DNA from: Oribacterium sp. WCC10
Lineage (GTDB): Bacteria; Bacillota; Clostridia; Lachnospirales; Lachnospiraceae
DNA length: 64,000 nt
Assembly: GCF_900113415.1 (NCBI RefSeq)
Contig: NZ_FOPH01000002.1
Location: forward strand, 248,001-312,000
Direction: 5' to 3'
Shown one piece after another: positions 43,637 through 52,962 of the stretch. The position numbers and the translations under genes are program-made. The number at the start of each line of letters is the position of its first letter. Position 1 is the stretch's first letter. The notes beneath the pieces were generated by a model that did not search any database, was not told the origin of the DNA, and was given only the letters and a program-made list of their open reading frames with translations.

Positions 43637-44606
43637 ATATCTTGGCATAGATATAGGCGGAACGACAGTTAAATTCGGACTGGTAACAGAAGAGGGAATA
43701 ATATTGGAAAAAGCCGGCTTTTCTGTGGATTTCGACAGTTATGAGACACCGGTTCTTGAGACTGTTCTGAAACATGCAAAAGAGTTTTGCAAGGAGCCGG
43801 TTACAGCTATAGGAGTGTCAGCTACAGGACAGATTGACAGTATAGAAGGAAGAGTCATTGGAGCTGCCGGACACATTCCGAACTACATAGGAAGTGAGAT
43901 AAAGAAAGAACTGGAGAAATATTTTCATGTTCCGGTGTATGTGGCCAATGATGCAAACTGCGCACTTCTGGGGGAGCAGTGGCTTGGCGCCGCAAAGGGA
44001 TGTAAAGATGTAGTTATGGTGACACTGGGAACCGGAGTAGGGGGTGGAATACTGACAGGTGGACATCTTCTTACAGGAAATAGAGGTCTTGGTGGTGAGA
44101 TAGGACATATCATAATCAATGTAGACGGAAACCTCTGTACCTGTGGAAACAGAGGGTGTCTTGAAGAGTATGCGTCCACTAAGGCTCTGGTTTCTTCCAT
44201 AAGAGATATGGTAACAAAGGGAGTCATCTCCAAAGAATTCTTTGGGGTGACTAGTGATAGAGATGTCACAGGGATTAACGGTAAATTGATCTTTGAAAAG
44301 TTAAGACGCCATATGGATACTTCCGACCATAAGGAATTAGAGAAGGCGGTGGATTTCTGGGAGGAAAATATTGCTGCCGGAATAGTGAGTCTCATTCACA
44401 TTTTTGAACCGGAGAAGGTATTGATAGGTGGTGGTGTCAGTGCGGCAGGAGAGTGTTTCATGGCACCTTTAAGTGAGAAGATTTATTCACACATCATGCC
44501 GCGTTTCAGAGATCTTCTTGTGATAGAGCCGGCAAAACTGAAAAATGACGCCGGATTGATAGGGGCAGTATATTACACTATTAAGTCCGAAGGATTTTGT
44601 GAATAA
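43626..44606 (+). CDS. ROK-family sugar kinase (ManNAc kinase-like)
   Basis: 326 residues from ATG 43626, overlapping the preceding gene. LGIDIGGTTVKFGLV is the phosphate-1 loop, VANDANCALLGEQWLGAAKG the catalytic-Asp region, GTGVGGGILTGGHLL the phosphate-2 loop, and GHIIINVDGNLCTCGNRGCL the zinc-binding ROK signature. Next to nanE, nagB and nagA it is best read as an N-acetylmannosamine kinase (NanK), although glucokinase-like activity cannot be excluded. It would supply ManNAc-6-phosphate to NanE. Confidence 0.87.
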   Translation: MENRYLGIDIGGTTVKFGLVTEEGIILEKAGFSVDFDSYETPVLETVLKHAKEFCKEPVTAIGVSATGQIDSIEGRVIGAAGHIPNYIGSEIKKELEKYFHVPVYVANDANCALLGEQWLGAAKGCKDVVMVTLGTGVGGGILTGGHLLTGNRGLGGEIGHIIINVDGNLCTCGNRGCLEEYASTKALVSSIRDMVTKGVISKEFFGVTSDRDVTGINGKLIFEKLRRHMDTSDHKELEKAVDFWEENIAAGIVSLIHIFEPEKVLIGGGVSAAGECFMAPLSEKIYSHIMPRFRDLLVIEPAKLKNDAGLIGAVYYTIKSEGFCE

Positions 44607-44631
44607 TGGATTTTTGTGAGGGACTATTGTT

Positions 44632-45390
44632 ATGATAAGAATCTATCGTGCAAAGAACTATCAGGAATTATCAAGAAAGGCAGCCAATATCATTTCCGCG
44701 CAGATCATCATAAAGCCGAACTGCGTTCTTGGACTGGCAACAGGTTCATCACCTATAGGAACCTACAGGCAGCTTACGGAATGGTATGAAAAGGGGGATC
44801 TGGATTTCAGAGAGGTAAAAACCGTAAATCTCGATGAGTATGTGGGGCTTTCGGGAACGGATCATCAGTCTTACCGGTATTTTATGAATGACAATCTTTT
44901 TAATCATGTAAATATCGACAGGCAGAACACCAATGTACCAAACGGAAAAGCGGCGGATCTTCAGGCGGAATGCAAACGGTACAATGAGCTCATACGTTCT
45001 CTTGGGGGTATTGATATGCAGCTCCTCGGAATAGGCAGAAACGGTCATATAGGGTTTAATGAGCCGGAAGAGGCATTTGAGAAGGAAACACATATTGTTA
45101 ATCTGACAGACAGTACTATTGAAGCCAATGCAAGACTGTTTGACAATATAGCAGATGTTCCCGGGCAGGCCATAACCATGGGCATAAAGTCCATCATGCA
45201 GGCTAAAAGAATTCTTCTTATAGCAAGCGGAAAGGATAAGGCAGATGCCATTCAAAAGACCCTGTTCGGTCCCGTTTCGCCGAAGGTGCCTGCTTCAATC
45301 CTTCAGATTCATCAGAATCTCACGGTGGTTGCGGATGATGATGCATTGTCTGAATGTGGACTTGGTTCGGAGGGAATGATTGTATGCTGA
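44632..45390 (+). CDS. nagB: Glucosamine-6-phosphate deaminase
   Basis: 252 residues. LGLATGSSPIGTYRQLTEWY, VNLDEYVGLSGTDHQSYRYF and LGIGRNGHIGFNEPEEAFE are family signatures, including the catalytic Asp and His. It isomerises and deaminates glucosamine-6-phosphate to fructose-6-phosphate and ammonia, linking the cluster to glycolysis. GAGGGA lies before the start. The gene end overlaps the nagA start by seven bases, so the two are translationally coupled. Confidence 0.95.
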   Translation: MIRIYRAKNYQELSRKAANIISAQIIIKPNCVLGLATGSSPIGTYRQLTEWYEKGDLDFREVKTVNLDEYVGLSGTDHQSYRYFMNDNLFNHVNIDRQNTNVPNGKAADLQAECKRYNELIRSLGGIDMQLLGIGRNGHIGFNEPEEAFEKETHIVNLTDSTIEANARLFDNIADVPGQAITMGIKSIMQAKRILLIASGKDKADAIQKTLFGPVSPKVPASILQIHQNLTVVADDDALSECGLGSEGMIVC

Positions 45391-46553
45391 TCAGGAATGG
45401 ACTGGTTTATACCGAAAATTTCAGATTTGAAAAAATGGATATAGAGGTTAAAGATGGTGTCATCGTGGATATGTATGAGACATCATTATGCTGTGATAAT
45501 GAGCGGGAACAAGCCTCAGACTGTGTTTCTTCTGAAGAAGTGGTAGATGCCGGAGGGAAATGGGTTCTTCCGGGACTTACGGATATTCATTTTCACGGTT
45601 GTGTTTCCTTTGATACCAATGATGCTACTGATGAAGCTTTGCATGCCATGGCGGTATATCAGAAGAATTCCGGGGTGACTACCATATGTCCGACAACCAT
45701 GACTCTTCCCAAGGATCAGGTGGAACAAATCGTTAAAAAAGCAAAAGAATATTCCTTACATCAAAAAGCAGATGAGGCTGCGATTGTAGGAGTCAATCTG
45801 GAGGGACCCTTCATCTCAAAAGATAAGGTGGGTGCGCAGAACCCCCTGTATGTAACGGAACCGGATATACTGTTTATGAAGAGGCTGGTTAAGGAGACAG
45901 AACATTTCCCAAAACTCATAACTGTTGCACCTGAGGTGACAGGGGCAATGGAGTTTATCCGAGAGATGCATGAGGATATACGGATTTCCATAGGCCATAC
46001 AATGACAGATTATGAGACGGCAAAAGAAGCGTATAAAAAGGGTGCCGGGCATCTTACGCATATGTTCAATGCCATGCCGGGAATACATCATCGCAAGCCG
46101 GGGCCGATTGCAGCTGCCCGGGAGACTGAAGGTGTTACCTGTGAAATTATCTGCGACGGTATTCATGTAGATCCGGCAGCCATAAGACTTGCCTTTTCCA
46201 TGATGGGAGAGGATAAAATGATTCTGATTTCCGACAGCTGCAGAGCCTGCGGAATGCCGGATGGCCGGTATGAACTTGGCGGTCAGGATATTTATAAACA
46301 TGACCATGCAGCCTTTCTTAAGGACGGCACATTGGCTGCCAGCACCAGCAATGTGTATGAGTGTATGATACATGCCATCGAATTTGGAGTCCCCAAGGAA
46401 TGGGCGATTCGCGCGGCAAGCTATAATCCTGCAAAGGCAGTGGGCATATTGGACAGGTACGGAAGCCTGAGACCCGGAAAGACTGCAAATATACTGATAG
46501 TGGATCCTGAAAGGAACTATCACCTTGATAGAGTGATATGCGACGGAAAATAA
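45384..46553 (+). CDS. nagA: N-acetylglucosamine-6-phosphate deacetylase
   Basis: 389 residues from ATG 45384, overlapping nagB. The metal-binding GLTDIHFHGCVSFDTNDA, VNLEGPFISKDKVGAQNP, ISIGHTMTDYETAKEAYKKG, HLTHMFNAMPGIHHRKPGPI and LISDSCRACGMPDGRYELGG are typical NagA motifs. It removes acetate from GlcNAc-6-phosphate, the product of NanE and of the PTS transporter encoded next. The GDG-type substrate loop and metal ligands look complete. GGAGGG is positioned before the start. Confidence 0.95.
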   Translation: MLIRNGLVYTENFRFEKMDIEVKDGVIVDMYETSLCCDNEREQASDCVSSEEVVDAGGKWVLPGLTDIHFHGCVSFDTNDATDEALHAMAVYQKNSGVTTICPTTMTLPKDQVEQIVKKAKEYSLHQKADEAAIVGVNLEGPFISKDKVGAQNPLYVTEPDILFMKRLVKETEHFPKLITVAPEVTGAMEFIREMHEDIRISIGHTMTDYETAKEAYKKGAGHLTHMFNAMPGIHHRKPGPIAAARETEGVTCEIICDGIHVDPAAIRLAFSMMGEDKMILISDSCRACGMPDGRYELGGQDIYKHDHAAFLKDGTLAASTSNVYECMIHAIEFGVPKEWAIRAASYNPAKAVGILDRYGSLRPGKTANILIVDPERNYHLDRVICDGK

Positions 46554-46670
46554 AAGAACTAAAACAGATGAAATGGTGAAAGTACTTTCGGAGATTGGTG
46601 AATATATACAAATTATAATAATGCGGCAGTATACATGTAGTGACATATCCACAAAGACGACGAAATTTTT

Positions 46671-46713
46671 AAAAGAGCTTTCAGCATGGGGGTTACATGT
46701 TGAAAGCTCTTTT
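46671..46713 (+). terminator. Intrinsic terminator after nagA
   Basis: AAAAGAGCTTTCA pairs with TGAAAGCTCTTTT, with inner CATG/CATG pairing, making a perfect stem that can act in both directions. It divides the nan/nag part from nagE. Confidence 0.8.
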
Positions 46714-46739
46714 ACGCATTGATATATTGTGATTAAAGA

Positions 46740-46753
46740 ACTTTGTACAAAGT
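46740..46753. promoter_or_regulatory. Palindrome upstream of nagE
   Basis: ACTTTGTACAAAGT is a perfect 14-base palindrome 79 bases before the nagE start, a plausible regulator site. No match to a named operator is claimed. Confidence 0.4.
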
Positions 46754-46831
46754 AAACAGACAGAGATGTGATTGATGTTTTTGGTGGAAACTGCAAAGCA
46801 TCGAAAGATAACGTTTAAAGGGGAGAAGAAT

Positions 46832-48337
46832 ATGTTTAAACAACTGCAAAAATTAGGAAAAGCATTTATGCTTCCTATAGCAATCCTGCCGGCTGCAGGT
46901 CTGCTGCTCGGAATCGGAAGCTCGCTTTCCAATCCTACAACCATTGCGGCATATCCGGCATTGAATCAGCCATGGCTTCAGGCGATATTCGGTATCATGA
47001 GTGCAGCCGGAAACACTGTGTTCGGCAATCTTATGCTTCTTTTGTGTGTTGGTCTCTGCGTTGGTCTTGCAAAGAGAGATAAAGGTACAGCAGCATTGGC
47101 AGGCGTAGTAGCATATCTTGTCATGAATGCTTCTATAGCAGCCATGCTCAGCATTTTCAAACCGGATGGCAATGCTATAGACACCGGTGCCATAGGCGCC
47201 ATAGTTGTAGGATGCGTAACAGTATATCTGCACAATCGCTATCACAATATCCAGCTTCCGCAGGTATTGGGATTCTTTGGCGGATCAAGATTTGTACCTA
47301 TAGTTTCTTCGTTTACAGCTATTTTCATAGGTATGATCTTCTTTATCATCTGGCCTCCGTTCCAGAATGCATTGATTGCATCAGGAGATTTCATTGCAAA
47401 AGCCGGAGTTATAGGAACATTTTTCTATGGATTCCTGATGAGACTTTGCGGCGCTGTGGGACTTCATCATATGATCTACCCTATGTTCTGGTATACTGAA
47501 CTTGGTGGTGTCCAGATTGTCGGCGGACAGCAGATAGCCGGAGCACAGAACATTTTCTTCGCTCAGCTTGCAGATCCGAATCATGTTGGTCTTTTTACAG
47601 ACGGAACCCGTTTCTTTGCGGGAAGATTCGCAACGATGATGTTTGGATTACCGGGATCGGCTCTTGCTATGTATCATTGCGTTGCAAAGGATAAGAGAAA
47701 AACCTACGGTGGATTATTTCTGGGTGTGGCACTGACTTCATTCCTTACAGGTATCACAGAACCGCTTGAGTTCATGTTCCTGTTTGTTGCTCCATGGTTA
47801 TATGTATGGCATTCATTCCTTGACGGTGTTTCATTCCTTATCGCAGATGCGCTGAATATCTCCATCGGAAATACATTCTCAGGCGGATTTATAGATTTCC
47901 TTCTTTTCGGTGTGCTTCAGGGCAATGCAAAAACCAACTGGATGCTTGTTCCTGTAGTGGGGGCATGCTGGTTTGCGCTTTACTACTTCTCTTTCAGATT
48001 CCTGATCACAAAATTCAATGTTCAGACACCGGGAAGAGGTGATGATGAAACTGTTGAAGACACAAAGAGCAACCTTGTTACAAAGGCAAGCTTAAAGGAA
48101 GATGCTGTAAAGATAATAGAGGCATTGGGAACAGCTGAGAACATCGAGGATGTTGATGCATGCGTTACCAGACTCAGAGTTTCGGTCAAGGATTCATCAA
48201 AGGTGGATCGGGATAAGTTAAAGGCCATCGGTGCAGTTGAAGTTTTTGATGTAAAGGGCGGAATTCAGGCTGTTTACGGAGCCAAGGCTATCCTGTACAA
48301 GAATCACATTGCGGAAATCCTGAATCTGGATGACTGA
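46832..48337 (+). CDS. nagE: PTS GlcNAc/glucose-type transporter, IICB
   Basis: 501 residues from ATG 46832 (AAAGGGGAG upstream). The N-terminal MFKQLQKLGKAFMLPIAILP opens an EIIC domain of about ten membrane helices, with the GITEPLEFMFLFVAPWLY sugar-binding segment. A C-terminal EIIB domain (about 415-500) has the phosphorylated cysteine in DACVTRLRVSV. No EIIA domain is present, so an unlinked IIA must donate phosphate. Context with nagA and nagB supports GlcNAc uptake and phosphorylation. Placed between nagA and an RpiR regulator. Confidence 0.88.
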   Translation: MFKQLQKLGKAFMLPIAILPAAGLLLGIGSSLSNPTTIAAYPALNQPWLQAIFGIMSAAGNTVFGNLMLLLCVGLCVGLAKRDKGTAALAGVVAYLVMNASIAAMLSIFKPDGNAIDTGAIGAIVVGCVTVYLHNRYHNIQLPQVLGFFGGSRFVPIVSSFTAIFIGMIFFIIWPPFQNALIASGDFIAKAGVIGTFFYGFLMRLCGAVGLHHMIYPMFWYTELGGVQIVGGQQIAGAQNIFFAQLADPNHVGLFTDGTRFFAGRFATMMFGLPGSALAMYHCVAKDKRKTYGGLFLGVALTSFLTGITEPLEFMFLFVAPWLYVWHSFLDGVSFLIADALNISIGNTFSGGFIDFLLFGVLQGNAKTNWMLVPVVGACWFALYYFSFRFLITKFNVQTPGRGDDETVEDTKSNLVTKASLKEDAVKIIEALGTAENIEDVDACVTRLRVSVKDSSKVDRDKLKAIGAVEVFDVKGGIQAVYGAKAILYKNHIAEILNLDD

Positions 48338-48357
48338 TGTAATATTTGTGTTTTTTT

Positions 48358-48395
48358 AAAACGTTCATGGGTATAATAGATCCGTGAACGTTTTT
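48358..48395. terminator. Intrinsic terminator after nagE
   Basis: AAAACGTTCA pairs with TGAACGTTTT around a GG/CC-closed loop, with T-runs on the 3' side. It is only 20 bases before the RpiR gene start. Confidence 0.8.
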
Positions 48396-48414
48396 GTTAT
48401 GGCAGGAGAAAACT

Positions 48415-49254
48415 ATGCAGTATGAGAAAGACATTTTACCTATCATAAAATTGCACTATGAGGACTTTTCGGTTGCTGAAAGGACCGCGGCGGATTATTT
48501 TCTGGACAATAAAGTGAAAGATGACTTTTCGATAAAGGAAGTGGCATCCAGGCTTTTTATATCTGAAGCCACACTTTCGAGATTTGCAAAGAAGTGCGGA
48601 TATACAGGTTACAGACAGTTTGTTTTTCACTATCAGGAGAGATTTTCGGCGGAAAGCAAGAGACCTTTAAGAGAGGAAACAAGACATATTCTCAATACCT
48701 ATCAGGAACTTTTAAATCATTCGTATACTCTTGTGGATGAAAAACAGATTAAAAAAGTTGCGGGGTTAATAACCGGAAAAAAGAGAGTCTTCATATACGG
48801 TAAAGGATCGTCTGGAATAGCAGGCAGTGAATTTGCCTTGCGCCTTATGAGACTGGGTATAGACATCGACTGTATAACAGATTCACATGTGATGAATATG
48901 AATTCTGCAGTTATAAATGAAGACTGTGCAGTCATAGGCATAACCGTCAGCGGAAACACAGCAGTAGTACTCAGGGCATTGCAGACCGCAAAGAAAAAAG
49001 GCGCAGACACTTTTTTGATAAGTTCAGTTCACAGAGTGGAATGGGATAGCTTTTGCGATGAACTGCTCCCGATACCTACAAAGGAAATGCTGGATCTCGG
49101 TAAACTTATATCCCCTCAATTTCCGATTCTGATATTGCTGGATATTCTCTATGCAGATATACTTCAGATAGACAAATCAGGTAAAGAAGCATTGCATGAG
49201 ATGACACTGGCGGAGTTGAATTCGGAAGGAAATATGAGACTTTGTTCATATTAG
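48415..49254 (+). CDS. RpiR/MurR-family transcriptional regulator
   Basis: 279 residues from ATG 48415 (GGCAGGAG upstream). An N-terminal HTH_6 domain (about 1-77) includes SIKEVASRLFISEATLSRFA and the following KKCGYTGYRQF. The SIS sugar-phosphate isomerase-like domain (about 110-240) includes VFIYGKGSSGIAGSEFALRL and VIGITVSGNTAVVLRALQTA. RpiR regulators sense phosphosugars; here GlcNAc-6-phosphate, ManNAc-6-phosphate or GlcN-6-phosphate are likely signals. Candidate GAAA-N4-TTTC operators lie at 36635-36672 and 36962-36973. It ends the amino-sugar cluster. Confidence 0.9.
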   Translation: MQYEKDILPIIKLHYEDFSVAERTAADYFLDNKVKDDFSIKEVASRLFISEATLSRFAKKCGYTGYRQFVFHYQERFSAESKRPLREETRHILNTYQELLNHSYTLVDEKQIKKVAGLITGKKRVFIYGKGSSGIAGSEFALRLMRLGIDIDCITDSHVMNMNSAVINEDCAVIGITVSGNTAVVLRALQTAKKKGADTFLISSVHRVEWDSFCDELLPIPTKEMLDLGKLISPQFPILILLDILYADILQIDKSGKEALHEMTLAELNSEGNMRLCSY

Positions 49255-49423
49255 AGTCTTATTGATTAGGCGCGATAGGCCGGTGTGGAAATGCCCGGGA
49301 TGGGTGACAGGCCTTGCCTTATCTTAGTTTCGTAAGAATGCTGATGCTCTCAGGCGGTGAAGCTGTTTCGGCCTGAGACGAATTTCCTACGGAGTGTTAC
49401 CGGTTATCGGTATGTTAAGAAAA

Positions 49424-49466
49424 TGCAAGGGATGGGTGACGACCCATACCCTTGCATTTTCTGTAT
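49424..49466. terminator. Bidirectional intrinsic terminator
   Basis: AAAATGCAAGGG pairs with CCCTTGCATTTT, with inner TGGGT/ACCCA pairing. It can serve the RpiR gene and the leftward flavoprotein gene. A smaller CTCAGGC/GCCTGAG hairpin lies at about 49349-49378. No gene is supported in 49255-49490. Confidence 0.75.
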
Positions 49467-49490
49467 CATTTCAAATAATCATCGTAAGCA

Positions 49491-51683
49491 TTAGACTTCA
49501 GCAGCCGCATTCTCTCCGGCTACCTTGCCGTAGTACATAGCCATGGAGTGGCTCACACCCTTAAGACCGATAGGATACTCCATTCCAAAACGTCCGCCCT
49601 GCATATTGCCGGCAACATAGAGACCCTTGATGATCTCGCCGCATACCTGGCGGCCCTGTTCGTCTGTCACTTCAGTGAAGGTATGGCAGTCCTCATCGGA
49701 TTCAAGGCCACCTATACATACAAGCATGATGGCTGTTGTGAACTGGTCTGCATAGAAAGGCGCTGTATCCACGGGCATGAGACGGCTTGGAACCTTGTGG
49801 AAGTCTTCATCATAGCCGGATTCTGCAAGCTCATTATATCTCTTGATAGAATCAAGTGCCTGCTTCTGAGCGACTGTATCATCAGGATATACCATAGCAA
49901 CAAGCTCTTCCAGTGTATCTGCCTTCAGACATCTTCCGTCCTGAACTGCAGCTTCAAGCTGATAAGGGCTCTTCCAGTTACGATAGGTTTGATTATTCTT
50001 AGGTGCTTCATCAATGGATGCATAATCTTCAAAATAGCATGCTCCGCCATGGGCTGCAGGCATATGAGTTACCTGCTCCGGCCAGTTTGCATCGAAGAAC
50101 TGCCAGCTCTGCATAAGTCTTGTCTGCTCAATCTGGTTCTCGAGTTGCTGACCCGGGAGATCCTCACACATAAAACGCTTTCCATCCATATCGAGGTTCA
50201 GGAAGCCTGCATTACCCATAACACCTACGCCGGAAAGATCGGCGCCTCCACCCATATGGTGGATCATAGGAGCGTTGTAACCCATGATCTTTGCGCCTGC
50301 CCATGCACCCATTCTGAGACCGTCACCCTGGTTTGTAGGTACACCGTTCACGTCAAAGGAGGTGAAGAGTCTGTTGTTTGCGTGAGTCTTCATTACATCA
50401 GGAGCAAAGTGTTTCATGGCTGCATCATTGGAACCGTAATCCCCGGTAGAAAGGATAACACCCTTCTTTGCAGTTATCTTCAGGTACTTGCCCTTATTCG
50501 GAGACTGAGGGTCATCGTTTAATGCATATACTCCGACGCATTTTCCGTCTTTCATGATGAGTTTCTTTCCGAAGTGTCCGAAATATGCTTCAACATTTCC
50601 GGTTGTGAGAGCCTTGTCCCAGTTTGCTGTGAATGTTGCAGACTGGTTGGGAAGGAACTCGACTGAAGTAGGATAGCATGGGAAGCGTTCTTCCTTCCAG
50701 TTGTAAACATGCTCATTTCCATTTGCATCCTTGTATGAAGGAAGAGGACGGAAGATAGGAACCATGAAATCGTCGGCATTTTCATCTTCGATCGGCTGTC
50801 TTGTCTCATCGGCTATGAACAGGTGCTCGTCAGCCTCTGTCCACCAGTCGAAGGCTTCACCGATATTGTCAGCCCACTTCTTTGCGATGCTTCTCTTTAC
50901 ACGGTAGGAGGATTCATTTACATGAGAATCGATGATCTCGTCAACTTCTTCTCTTGATAATGCTCTCTCGGGCCAGCGGGCATTGAGCTTAGGGCTGTTG
51001 ATGACCGCATACTCTCCTGAACGGCAGCATGGTGCAGCTGCACCGTCTATACCGATGACTGTTGCACCAGCTTCTGCGGCACTTCTTGCAGCTGCGACAC
51101 CTGCAACTCCCAGACCGACAACTATAACGTCTGCTTCTGCTTCACTATATACATCACTTTCACTGATCTCAGGTTCTGCTCCGAGCCAGTCATCCTGAGA
51201 AGCACCTGCGGGAGATCCTGCTCCTGCAGCTTCAGATACTTCCTCGCCCTTTGCCTGCGCGATACAATTTGAGGCAGCTTTCTTCACGGCATTGGATGTT
51301 ACTGTTGCACCGGAAACGCCATCCACTTCTGCGCTCTGTGCTTCAAGGATTGCTTTTGAAAGAGGATCCGGGGTTGCGGTTCCGATACCCTCGGTTTCTC
51401 CTGAAGCATCAATCTGAACATCGGTTATGCTGTTTTCATCAAAGGTCATTGTAACAGTGATATCACTCTCAAGCCCTTTTTCAGTTGCAGTATATGTGCC
51501 CGGTGTGTAGAGAGTCTTTTTTACAGCCTCTGTTGCGGCTTCAGTGGTTGCAGCCGCGGATGTTGCTTCCGGTGCAGAAGAGTTACATCCTGTAAGCCCT
51601 CCTATAACCGCTCCGGCTGTCAATGTCATAGCGCCTGCTGCCGTGCCTCTGAGAAATTCTCTTCTGGAAATAAGTTTAGCCAT
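49491..51683 (-). CDS. Exported FMN/FAD-binding reductase (flavocytochrome c/urocanate reductase-like)
   Basis: 730 residues. The N-terminus ISRREFLRGTAAGAMTLTAG followed by LTGC shows a twin-arginine-type signal with a lipoprotein-like cysteine. An FMN-binding domain (about 58-145) has the covalent-FMN motif DGVSGATVTS. A FAD-binding fumarate-reductase-like domain follows (ADVIVVGLGVAGVAAARSAA and GDGLRMGAWAGAKIMGYNAP). It probably reduces a small unsaturated or other organic acceptor outside the membrane, with electrons from a membrane donor not visible here. It diverges from a LysR gene, its likely regulator. AAGGAAGA precedes the ATG. Confidence 0.88.
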   Translation of the reverse strand: MAKLISRREFLRGTAAGAMTLTAGAVIGGLTGCNSSAPEATSAAATTEAATEAVKKTLYTPGTYTATEKGLESDITVTMTFDENSITDVQIDASGETEGIGTATPDPLSKAILEAQSAEVDGVSGATVTSNAVKKAASNCIAQAKGEEVSEAAGAGSPAGASQDDWLGAEPEISESDVYSEAEADVIVVGLGVAGVAAARSAAEAGATVIGIDGAAAPCCRSGEYAVINSPKLNARWPERALSREEVDEIIDSHVNESSYRVKRSIAKKWADNIGEAFDWWTEADEHLFIADETRQPIEDENADDFMVPIFRPLPSYKDANGNEHVYNWKEERFPCYPTSVEFLPNQSATFTANWDKALTTGNVEAYFGHFGKKLIMKDGKCVGVYALNDDPQSPNKGKYLKITAKKGVILSTGDYGSNDAAMKHFAPDVMKTHANNRLFTSFDVNGVPTNQGDGLRMGAWAGAKIMGYNAPMIHHMGGGADLSGVGVMGNAGFLNLDMDGKRFMCEDLPGQQLENQIEQTRLMQSWQFFDANWPEQVTHMPAAHGGACYFEDYASIDEAPKNNQTYRNWKSPYQLEAAVQDGRCLKADTLEELVAMVYPDDTVAQKQALDSIKRYNELAESGYDEDFHKVPSRLMPVDTAPFYADQFTTAIMLVCIGGLESDEDCHTFTEVTDEQGRQVCGEIIKGLYVAGNMQGGRFGMEYPIGLKGVSHSMAMYYGKVAGENAAAEV

Positions 51684-51934
51684 TTTTCTTCCTTGCGGAT
51701 CCTGAATTATGATCCGAAATTCTAATAAGAATAAGTCAATAGATCAAACCAAAAATTGGCATATATTTAACAATATTTTCCCATGGCTGTTGTTGTTTGT
51801 ATATTTCAATTGTGTTAATGTGTATTTAGTTTTACTTAATACCGATGACCGGAGATTGCAGGATTCTCATGAGGAGAGTCCTTTGCTTTGAAGTGGGACT
51901 TAACCATATAAAATTATTTGATATAGAGGAAACT

Positions 51935-52825
51935 ATGTACAGCACACAGATACACACTTTTCTGATGGTATGTGATAAGGGAAGTTTTAATAAAGCGGCA
52001 ACAGAACTATACATTACTCCAAGCGCTGTTCTTCAGCAGATAAATTCATTGGAGAAAAGACTTGATGTGAAACTGTTGACACGAAATCGTGGTGGTATTG
52101 AGCTGACTCCGGCAGGGGAATATCTGAAAAAAGAAGCCATGTCCTGGGTTCATGCGGGTGATGCTATCATGGAGGAGGTTCGAGCGATAGCTGAAAGAGA
52201 AAATCATATTTCCATAGGTACATCACTTCTTGAGAAATGTCGTTTGCTTTATGAACTGTGGATGCTTTACTCGGCAAAGAATGACAATGTTAAGATAAAC
52301 ATGGTTTCCATCGATACCGAACATCGTATTCCGGCCCGGACAGATCTGGTGGAAAGCATTAACAGCGGGGTATCCTGGATGAAGAAATGGGAATTCTTCA
52401 GGATATGTGATGTGCCTTTTGGCTTTGCGGCACCGGAACGACATCCTGTTTCCAAAAAGGACAGGATTTCTATTTCTGATCTTTCGGGTGAAACCGTTGT
52501 ATGTTTCAGGGATGAAGGAACTACTGTAATCGCGGATATGTTTGAGTGTATGGTATCTCAAGGTATAAATCTAGATATCCGGGATTATCCCAGTGACGCC
52601 ATCCTTTGGGGCAGCGGATTCAAAGAGCAGCTCTTACTTGTCCCTATGTGCTGGAATGACATACTTCCCGGAATGAAACTTATTCCATGCGAATGGGATT
52701 ACTGCCTGCCCTACGGTATCTTTTACAGGAAAAATGCTTCCGAAACTGTTCGGAGATTTCTTGGTTTCATAAGGAAAACATACACTGAAGGCAATGAACA
52801 GGGGATAGTGCCGGTACTCATGTAG
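51935..52825 (+). CDS. LysR-family transcriptional regulator
   Basis: 296 residues from ATG 51935 (AGAGGAAA upstream); a longer in-frame start at 51845 adds 30 residues outside the domain. The N-terminal HTH_1 (1-60) includes MVCDKGSFNKAATELYITPS and QQINSLEKRLDVKLL. The effector-binding domain follows (about 90-290). It diverges from the exported reductase gene, the classic arrangement for a LysR regulator and its target. The 251-base interval (51684-51934) is AT-rich and has no gene, although no clear T-N11-A box is claimed. Confidence 0.88.
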   Translation: MYSTQIHTFLMVCDKGSFNKAATELYITPSAVLQQINSLEKRLDVKLLTRNRGGIELTPAGEYLKKEAMSWVHAGDAIMEEVRAIAERENHISIGTSLLEKCRLLYELWMLYSAKNDNVKINMVSIDTEHRIPARTDLVESINSGVSWMKKWEFFRICDVPFGFAAPERHPVSKKDRISISDLSGETVVCFRDEGTTVIADMFECMVSQGINLDIRDYPSDAILWGSGFKEQLLLVPMCWNDILPGMKLIPCEWDYCLPYGIFYRKNASETVRRFLGFIRKTYTEGNEQGIVPVLM

Positions 52826-52852
52826 CGAAAAGGCATGGGAGATTACAAAAAT

Positions 52853-52885
52853 TAAGAAAACACTGATTTATTCAGCGTTTCTCTA
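52853..52885. repeat. Solo hairpin related to repeat family A
   Basis: AGAAAACACTGA and TCAGCGTTTCTCT form a hairpin. The ends resemble the right arm of the intergenic repeat at 33163-33286. Confidence 0.5.
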
Positions 52886-52897
52886 ATGTACAGTGTG

Positions 52898-52943
52898 AAA
52901 AAAGCACCCATGAAAGATACAGAAACCTTTCATGGGTGCTTTT
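52898..52943. terminator. Bidirectional intrinsic terminator
   Basis: AAAAGCACCCATGAAAG pairs perfectly with CTTTCATGGGTGCTTTT. It separates the LysR gene from the leftward lipoprotein gene. Confidence 0.85.
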
Positions 52944-52962
52944 CATAAACTGATATATCAGG

